Below, piece by piece: positions 58,629 to 64,000 of a stretch of DNA of 64,000 nucleotides. The position numbers were made by a program, and so were the translations under genes. The notes under the pieces were generated by a model. It was not told the DNA's origin. It did not search any database and saw only the letters and a list, made by a program, of their open reading frames with translations. How positions within the stretch are numbered: position 1 is the first letter of the stretch; the number at the start of each line of letters is the position of its first letter. The DNA comes from a bacterium. GTDB lineage: Bacteria > Verrucomicrobiota > Verrucomicrobiia > Limisphaerales > UBA11358. The stretch lies in assembly GCA_021813325.1 (NCBI GenBank), contig JAKALA010000009.1, positions 1 to 64,000 on the forward strand. Reading direction: 5' to 3'.

Positions 58629-61571
58629 TCATTTGGGCTTTAATTGAGTCAGCCGTTCATGGACCAGTTTGGCTTCTGCGGAATTGGTGGGGGCGTTGGC
58701 CAGGTAAAGCTCGTAATTATGAACGGCTTCGTTGGTGTTGTGTTGACGCCACGCCACTTCGGCCAGGCCGTAGGCGATTTGGAAGGAGTTGGTGTGATCG
58801 GCTTGAAGAAGGGCATAATCGGCTCGTGCTTCATCCAGTTTTCCGGTCTGCAAATAGGCTAAGGCTCGATTAAAGCGGGCGGACGCGTCATTGGTGGAAA
58901 TTTCCAAAACCTTGGTGAGCGTGCTGATGGCCTGTGGATAATTGCCCATTTGCAGGCAGGCATAGCCCTTGCCAAAAAGCCATTGCGGGTCGTTGGGTTG
59001 CTTTTCGAGTTCGTGTTCGACCAAATCCAGAGCGTTTGTGTAAAGCCCCCGCATGAAATAGGCCTGCGCGGCGGTGGTCGCCAAGGTGCGGTCTTCGGGG
59101 TGGCGGGATATTTCCGTTTGAAGCAGTTTTACCCCGTCGGCAATGTCGCCTTTTTGCAGGTAGCCCGCCGAGGCCAGAACGTTTAATTCGGTGGAGTTGG
59201 TTTGATTCAAACCGAATTGATTCGGCGAAATGAGCGGTTCGTGGAGCGCCTCCATGGCGGGGCCGGGCAGGTGGTTAAACAAATACAACTGCGCCACCCA
59301 CAAACGTGCCGGCAGATTGTCGGGGGCCAGTTCCCGCACTCTGGCAAATTGCGCCAAAGCCTGCCGCATGTAGCCTCCTTGCGCCAATAAAGCGCCATCG
59401 GCAAACAGAAAACTGGGTTCGTCAAACGGGCCGTTCGCCAGCAGAACCGAGTTCCAGTCGCGGTATTTTCCGAATTGTTCCGGGGAAACTTTGTTGAGGT
59501 CGATGGCCGCAGTGTGGCCGGTTTGCAATAATTTGTTAAATTCCAGGTTGATGTTTGCGATAATGTTGTCGGGATTAATTTTACCGGCCGCTGCAAAACA
59601 AGCCGCCGCCGGTTTGAGATCATTTGCCCGTTGCAGTTCCACCCCCCAAAAGTTAAGCGCCCGGGAATACAGGTTGGCGGCCAACAAGGCGTTGGGGTTG
59701 GGATCGCGTTGCGCATGCAGGTGAACCAATAGCCAGTTCACCAGCTTCGAGCGCGGATGAATCTCATTCGCGACGAGGGATTTTTCAATTCGGGGGAATT
59801 CATCGGCTTCGATTTGCGACCAAAACTTCTGGTTCGCAGCCATCAAGGATGGGGCCAGCGCCGGTGGCAGCAGCGTGTCCTCCGGGATGGGCTTCAGGTT
59901 GTAGAGGAGTCCGTTGGGCTCATTGTAAAAAACTTCAAAGTAATAGCCGATGCTGGGATTAAGGTAGCAAATATTGTTGCTTTTTGAGAGCAGGTTGAGC
60001 GCGCTCAAGATGCCGATGGGATTGATGCTCACGGCGGATTTGTCCTTGATTAAATCAGGCCAGAATTGCGGTGCCTTGCGATGAAGATAACGATGGTAAG
60101 GCGCCCAGTTCAGGGATTGGGTGTCCACTACGAGGTAATCCTTGGAGCGTCTGCTGCGGGCGAGTGCGACTTGCATCAACAGCGTGCGGGCCTGTTGAAA
60201 AGTGCTGCCCCCCTCGCTATCGCTTAACAAAATGGCCTTGCCGGGAGGGAGCGACTGCTCAACCGCCTGGGCATAGCGCAACAGCGTGTTGTCGTTCAGC
60301 GAACGAATTTGAGGCAGGTTGATAAAAATCAACATGGCAACGGCCAGGCCGGCGGCGATGTAGGTGAGTCCGTAAATCACCGGGGAAAGGATATTTAAAG
60401 CGCCGGGAAGCGCCGTGACTGGACGGGGAAAACGTTTGGAAACGACCGTGGCTTTGCCAAAGACCAGCAAAAAGTAACCGCAGTAGTAGCCGACACCTAT
60501 TGCCGACAAATAGTAAAATGTCAAGGCCGGGGAACCCATGGCCAATTGGCCCGGGCTGAATGGCGGATCAAACATCACCCAGACACAGGTGGTAAAGACT
60601 ACCGCGTGGATTAAATAGAACATGTAGTTCGTCAAAATCGTCCCGGTCCGGCTTGAGTCGCCAAAGGTGGCGCTCCACCGGATGGCCATCACCAAAATGG
60701 GCATAAAAGTGGTTATGGCCATCAGCATCAGGTTGTGGCGCACCCCACTGTCGGAAATTTGATGGATCACCGACCAGTCCAATTGCAAAGCGGGTTTGAG
60801 CCGTTGCCAGAAGTTCAACGGAATGTCGTCCGTCATGCGTCCCACGAGGGGCAGCAGGAAAAGCAGAGAGAGTCCGGCGAGACCCGCGAGCAGCATCCGC
60901 GATAGAAAGCTAATTCGAAAAAATTCACCGCGCCGCAGCCAGATCAAGGCGGCGATAAAGATCGGGAAAAAGCCAATCATCGCCCAGTTTTCGGCCATGC
61001 CCGCTCCGTAGATGAGAGCTGCCAAGGTCAGGCGTCCGGCTCGCTCATCCAGCCGGTATTCCAGCAGCAGCCAGATGACGCAGGCAAACATCAGCAGACT
61101 GGGCATGTCGCCGGTAAAACTGGTCGCGTTTTCCCAGAAACCAAATTGCAGGCCCAGCATGAGAACCGCCAGCAATGGCGGAAACCAGGCCGACTTTATG
61201 GTCAAGAAAGCAAAGTCACTCTTTTCCCGAAGACGCTGGGCTTGGGTGCGATCATGCGGAAGAATCGCCACAGAACGGGCCAGTAACATCAACGTGATCG
61301 CCGCGCAAACCGCCGAAAACAGGTTCAGCCCGAGCGGAATCGTCGCCACCGGCAGCAGCCTGAACGGCAGGGTGATTAAATACAAAACCGGATTGTAATT
61401 TTCCGGCTGCCACCCAAACCCGGAAATTTTTGCAACGGGCAACAAATTGGCGAGCGTTACCCAGTGGTTGAGCGTAATGAGATAAATCACCAGCATCAAC
61501 ACGCCCAAAACCCAGGGCATGAGGTGGGGAGCCGGCTGTTTTCTCGGATCGTTATGATTTTCGGTTGTCAT
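58629..61571 (-). CDS. Giant membrane protein with C-terminal TPR domain (DUF2723-like)
   Basis: 980-residue protein from ATG 61571. N-terminal half has about 12 hydrophobic helices (VLMLVIYLITLNHWVTLANL, AALIYGAGMAENWAMIGFFP), similar in layout to DUF2723/GT-C transferases but without the canonical DSGE motif; the acidic first-loop residue is not clear. From residue about 600, TPR-like repeats: QPNDPQWLFGKGYACLQMGN, ASARFNRALAYLQTGKLDEA, FQIAYGLAEVAWRQHNTNEA. A polyisoprenyl-linked sugar or protein glycosylation role is inference. In the WecA-GT4 cluster; 47 bases from rlmD. Confidence 0.7.
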   Translation of the reverse strand: MTTENHNDPRKQPAPHLMPWVLGVLMLVIYLITLNHWVTLANLLPVAKISGFGWQPENYNPVLYLITLPFRLLPVATIPLGLNLFSAVCAAITLMLLARSVAILPHDRTQAQRLREKSDFAFLTIKSAWFPPLLAVLMLGLQFGFWENATSFTGDMPSLLMFACVIWLLLEYRLDERAGRLTLAALIYGAGMAENWAMIGFFPIFIAALIWLRRGEFFRISFLSRMLLAGLAGLSLLFLLPLVGRMTDDIPLNFWQRLKPALQLDWSVIHQISDSGVRHNLMLMAITTFMPILVMAIRWSATFGDSSRTGTILTNYMFYLIHAVVFTTCVWVMFDPPFSPGQLAMGSPALTFYYLSAIGVGYYCGYFLLVFGKATVVSKRFPRPVTALPGALNILSPVIYGLTYIAAGLAVAMLIFINLPQIRSLNDNTLLRYAQAVEQSLPPGKAILLSDSEGGSTFQQARTLLMQVALARSRRSKDYLVVDTQSLNWAPYHRYLHRKAPQFWPDLIKDKSAVSINPIGILSALNLLSKSNNICYLNPSIGYYFEVFYNEPNGLLYNLKPIPEDTLLPPALAPSLMAANQKFWSQIEADEFPRIEKSLVANEIHPRSKLVNWLLVHLHAQRDPNPNALLAANLYSRALNFWGVELQRANDLKPAAACFAAAGKINPDNIIANINLEFNKLLQTGHTAAIDLNKVSPEQFGKYRDWNSVLLANGPFDEPSFLFADGALLAQGGYMRQALAQFARVRELAPDNLPARLWVAQLYLFNHLPGPAMEALHEPLISPNQFGLNQTNSTELNVLASAGYLQKGDIADGVKLLQTEISRHPEDRTLATTAAQAYFMRGLYTNALDLVEHELEKQPNDPQWLFGKGYACLQMGNYPQAISTLTKVLEISTNDASARFNRALAYLQTGKLDEARADYALLQADHTNSFQIAYGLAEVAWRQHNTNEAVHNYELYLANAPTNSAEAKLVHERLTQLKPK

Positions 61572-61618
61572 CTGATTGAATGGAATCAGTTGAAAGCAAG
61601 AACCGCCCGTTGGCAAGT

Positions 61619-62821
61619 TCAGTTTCTTCGTCGCAGGTCAGCGACGCATTCCACGTGTTGCGTCTGGGGAAACATGTCCAAGGGCTGAACCCGCATCAGT
61701 TCAAAGACACCGTCGCCGCATAAAATGTTCAAATCTCTCGCCATGGTGGCGGGATGGCACGACACATAAATAATCTGCGCGGGGCGGGTGGTTCGCAGCA
61801 AATCCAGGAGCGACGGCCAGCAACCCTTGCGCGGCGGGTCAAGCAGAACGGCGGTCTGGTCCACCGGATACTGTTGCAGCAGTTCTGGCATCACCTCTTC
61901 CGCTTTGCCGGCCACAAATTGTCCGTTGCTGACCTGGCGCAGCGTGGCATTTTGCCGGGCGGCTTTGATGGCCAAGGCGTCATATTCCACGCCGACAAAC
62001 GATTCGACCGCGTCGGCCGCCTCGATGCCAAAAAAGCCCACCCCGCAATAAAGATCAATCAGGTGCTTTACTTTACTCTCTGACAAAAAACATTTTACCG
62101 TGGATACCAGTTCCGGCAGCAGGAAAAAATTATTCTGGAAGAACGAATCCTTGGGCACGTCCCAACCTTCCGGTTGCAATCTAAGCACCACCTTGATTCC
62201 GCCTTTCGGCGGTGGATTGGCGCGGACGGCTTTGATCTGCTCGTTCAACGCTGGTTCGGCAATTTTGCATTCGCTGATGTCTTCCACGAACTTGTTGTCG
62301 TTTCGGATAAAACCAATTTCCAATCGCTTGGCCCGCCCGTTCCATTGGCTGCGAATCATGATCCGATTGCGGTAACCGTATGGTTGCGGGCAGCCAATGA
62401 CCGGCGTGATTGCGGCTCGTGGGATTTTTCCGATGCGCTCAAACAAGTCAGCGATTTGCTTTTGCTTCAAGCGCAATTGTTCGGGGTAAGCAATGTGCTG
62501 ATACTGACAACCGCCGCAATCGCCGAAGTATTGGCATTCCGGCTGCACACGTTCGGGGGAGGCGTGGATGATGCGCACCAGTTTCGCCCGCGCAAAATTG
62601 CTTTTCAATTCGGTAATTTCCGCCTCCACGGTTTCCCCGACGGCAACCAAGGGAACGAACACCACCAAAAACTTGCCGGGAACCGGTGGACTCACCGGCT
62701 CGTTGCCGGCGGAATCTTGAATGTTCAGGTCATGATTAACTTCAATTCGGCCGACACCTTCGCCGCCAAAAGCGAGATCGTGAATAGACAGAATGATTTT
62801 ATCACCGAGCTTGAGAGACAC
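61619..62821 (-). CDS. rlmD: 23S rRNA (uracil-5)-methyltransferase, RlmD/RumA-type
   Basis: SAM-dependent m5U methyltransferase, 400 residues, starting with GTG at 62821. N-terminal TRAM-like segment (LGDKIILSIHDLAFGGEGVG), then the 4Fe-4S cluster motif CQYFGDCGGCQYQ with a further Cys downstream (ISECKIAEP). Motif DLYCGVGFFGIEAADAV (SAM binding), LLDPPRKGC, and IIYVSCHPATMARDLNIL with the catalytic Cys are all present. U1939/U747-type specificity cannot be distinguished, so RlmD/RlmC naming is approximate. Confidence 0.9.
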   Translation of the reverse strand: MSLKLGDKIILSIHDLAFGGEGVGRIEVNHDLNIQDSAGNEPVSPPVPGKFLVVFVPLVAVGETVEAEITELKSNFARAKLVRIIHASPERVQPECQYFGDCGGCQYQHIAYPEQLRLKQKQIADLFERIGKIPRAAITPVIGCPQPYGYRNRIMIRSQWNGRAKRLEIGFIRNDNKFVEDISECKIAEPALNEQIKAVRANPPPKGGIKVVLRLQPEGWDVPKDSFFQNNFFLLPELVSTVKCFLSESKVKHLIDLYCGVGFFGIEAADAVESFVGVEYDALAIKAARQNATLRQVSNGQFVAGKAEEVMPELLQQYPVDQTAVLLDPPRKGCWPSLLDLLRTTRPAQIIYVSCHPATMARDLNILCGDGVFELMRVQPLDMFPQTQHVECVADLRRRN

Positions 62822-62884
62822 GTCGTTAGTTTAAAGGATTTGCCTGGCCGGAAAAGATATTTTGCCGGTATGATAAAAAATGGT

Positions 62885-63781
62885 TCAGCTTAGTCTGGCC
62901 AAAAAAATTTCCGGAGCGATGACGCCTTCAGACACTCTGGTCACGCTGCCGGTCATGCGAATCGAAAAATTGCCGCCAATCTCGATCTTGATGAGGCCAC
63001 CCGGGCAATGCACCGTGACGTCCCGGTCCACCAATCCCAGCTTGTGCGCCACCGCCGCCGCCGCGCTGCTGCTGCTGCCGCTGGCCAGCGTGTAACCCGC
63101 GCCGCGCTCCCAGATTTCGATTTGGATATTGGCGCGGTCGAGCACTTTTAGGAATTGCACGTTGGTCTTGCGCGGGAAATTCGGATGCACTTCGAGCAGC
63201 GGCCCGAATTCATGCGCGAGTTTGGCGCTGATTTCAAGGTGGTTGCTGCGCCCCGCAGCAATGGGCGACGAGGGCGTCGCCGCCACCACCACGCAATGCG
63301 GGTTGCCGATGGTCGCGGCGCAGAAGGTGAATTCGCGTCCGCCGACGGTGATCTTTTCATTGATAACCTCGCGTTTCGGGCCAGTGACAGGAATTTTCTC
63401 GCTGTCAAAACTGACGTTGCCCATCTCCACGCGAACCATGGCGCCATTTTCAAATACGGTCGAACGCACCAATCCGCCATCGGTTTGAATGACGAATTCG
63501 TCGTTGCCGACAAATTTCGCATCCCACAAATAACGTGAGAAAATCCGGAGTCCGTTGCCGCTCTTTTCGGCGATGCTGCCGTCGGGATTGTAAATCTTCA
63601 GCGCGCACTTCGCGGTTTGCGAAGGCAGGGGACCAAGCAAAATACCGTCGGAACCCACGCCAAAATTGCGGTGGCAAATGGTTTTGACCTGGTCGGTGGT
63701 CAGTTCCGCCGGCAGGTCTTTCGGATTGATGACGATGTAATCATTGCCAAGCGCGTGATATTTCGTGAACGCCAAATTCAT
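62885..63781 (-). CDS. Diaminopimelate epimerase homologue lacking both catalytic cysteines
   Basis: 298-residue DapF-fold protein. LAFTKYHALGNDYIVIN, KIYNPDGSIAEKSGNGLRIF and ERGAGYTLASGSSSSAAAAV align with DapF landmarks. In true DapF the two catalytic residues are Cys (in AExCGNGxR and GExxACGTG); here they are Ser74 (AGC codon) and Ser234, and the Glu of the GET motif is Tyr. The His of IGNPHCVVV is kept. Such substitution should abolish Cys-based two-base epimerisation, so it may do a different reaction, or the name may not apply. An active DapF elsewhere, or the DapL route, would be needed for lysine and peptidoglycan. Gene is intact and typical in length. Confidence 0.85.
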   Translation of the reverse strand: MNLAFTKYHALGNDYIVINPKDLPAELTTDQVKTICHRNFGVGSDGILLGPLPSQTAKCALKIYNPDGSIAEKSGNGLRIFSRYLWDAKFVGNDEFVIQTDGGLVRSTVFENGAMVRVEMGNVSFDSEKIPVTGPKREVINEKITVGGREFTFCAATIGNPHCVVVAATPSSPIAAGRSNHLEISAKLAHEFGPLLEVHPNFPRKTNVQFLKVLDRANIQIEIWERGAGYTLASGSSSSAAAAVAHKLGLVDRDVTVHCPGGLIKIEIGGNFSIRMTGSVTRVSEGVIAPEIFLARLS

Positions 63782-63829
63782 CTGGAAAGGATAAACGGAA
63801 GCGTCCGGGGAAAAAGGAGAATTGCGTGA

Positions 63830-64000
63830 TTATTTGCCGCCGACCGCCGCGTCATGGCTGGCTTGATAAAAAAGTCCTTGATATTCGGCGGGCCTGTTGT
63901 CCGTGCCGCCGTGGAAAACGCTGACGGCTTTGCCGGCGGGAATTTTCGGCCTGGCGATGAATTCCAGAAACGGACCGTTGGTATGGTAGCTGTCGCCAAA
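63830..64000 (-). CDS. C-terminal end of an unidentified protein (5' end outside window)
   Basis: 57 codons including a stop at 63830; the frame is open to the window edge. Visible residues include FGDSYHTNGPFLEFIARPKI, then VSVFHGGTDNRPAEYQG and a tail ending HDAAVGGK. No family recognised from so little sequence. It lies 48 bases before the dapF-like start, so possibly the same operon. Confidence 0.5.
   Translation of the reverse strand, partial: FGDSYHTNGPFLEFIARPKIPAGKAVSVFHGGTDNRPAEYQGLFYQASHDAAVGGK

Noticed and set aside
63778..63999. 73-codon frame on the minus strand at the window end
   Set aside because: A different minus-strand frame gives a sensible C-terminal end with stop at 63830; this one is a shifted shadow.

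Overview
This 64 kb window is chromosomal DNA from a Gram-negative bacterium that most resembles a Verrucomicrobiota member (Limisphaerales/Pedosphaera-like). That placement is an inference from gene content; no rRNA is present. Supporting signs are BamA, Skp and an outer-membrane usher (so an outer membrane), DUF2723 giant membrane proteins, secreted GH92/GH39 enzymes, secreted Asn/Thr-rich proteins ending in an FYRV/FFRL-type terminal module, small ECF sigma/anti-sigma pairs, and a long cyanobacterial/plant-type IspH. Most genes are on the minus strand and packed in short operons with 1-10 base gaps or stop/start overlaps.

Layout. 1-5.9 kb (minus): ispH, dgt, an exported M3 peptidase and a POT peptide transporter cut by the window edge. 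6.1-14.0 kb (plus): a secreted glycan/protein degradation block of GH39, two tandem GH92 mannosidases and a basic-secretory-protein-type metallopeptidase. 14.1-16.5 kb (minus): a class V PLP enzyme and threonine ammonia-lyase. 16.6-21.3 kb (minus): an archaic-type chaperone-usher pilus operon (pilin, terminator-like attenuator, chaperone, usher, SCPU tip protein), with a lone pilin-like gene facing away at 21.7-22.2 kb. 22.2-25.4 kb (minus): three type-IV-pilin-like genes. 25.7-27.4 kb (plus): a TPR protein and mtnA. 27.4-28.05 kb: an IS630-type relic. 28.1-39.0 kb (minus): HAD phosphatase, recR, ybaB, dnaX, the SRP RNA gene, skp, a beta-propeller protein, bamA and dnaB. 39.1-42.6 kb (plus): methyltransferase, small unknown protein, OPT transporter. 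42.6-48.2 kb: outer-membrane barrel, DUF11-like protein, small STAS-like protein, rsmE, dnaJ, grpE. 48.3-56.3 kb: DUF2723 giant protein with an ECF/anti-sigma pair, GT2, ymdB, and a second ECF/anti-sigma set flanked by two Spy/CpxP-like proteins. 56.3-64 kb (minus): WecA/MraY-like transferase, GT4, a second giant membrane-TPR protein, rlmD, a DapF homologue lacking both catalytic cysteines, and the 3' end of an unknown gene.

How the parts fit. The M3 peptidase plus POT (and the separate OPT carrier) suggest peptide scavenging. The GH92/GH39/BSP block suggests use of mannose-rich and xylose-containing glycoprotein or plant material. Replication genes (dnaB, dnaX, recR), envelope biogenesis (bamA, skp) and the SRP RNA form one housekeeping neighbourhood. 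The last 16 kb combines envelope stress-type sigma circuits with glycosyltransferases and O-mannosyltransferase-like membrane proteins. I found no CRISPR array, tRNA, rRNA, prophage or recognised defence system. The most unusual items are the DapF homologue with Ser at both catalytic Cys positions, the SBBP protein inserted between bamA and skp, the chaperone-usher locus with its internal terminator hairpin, and the DnaX that lacks its zinc module.
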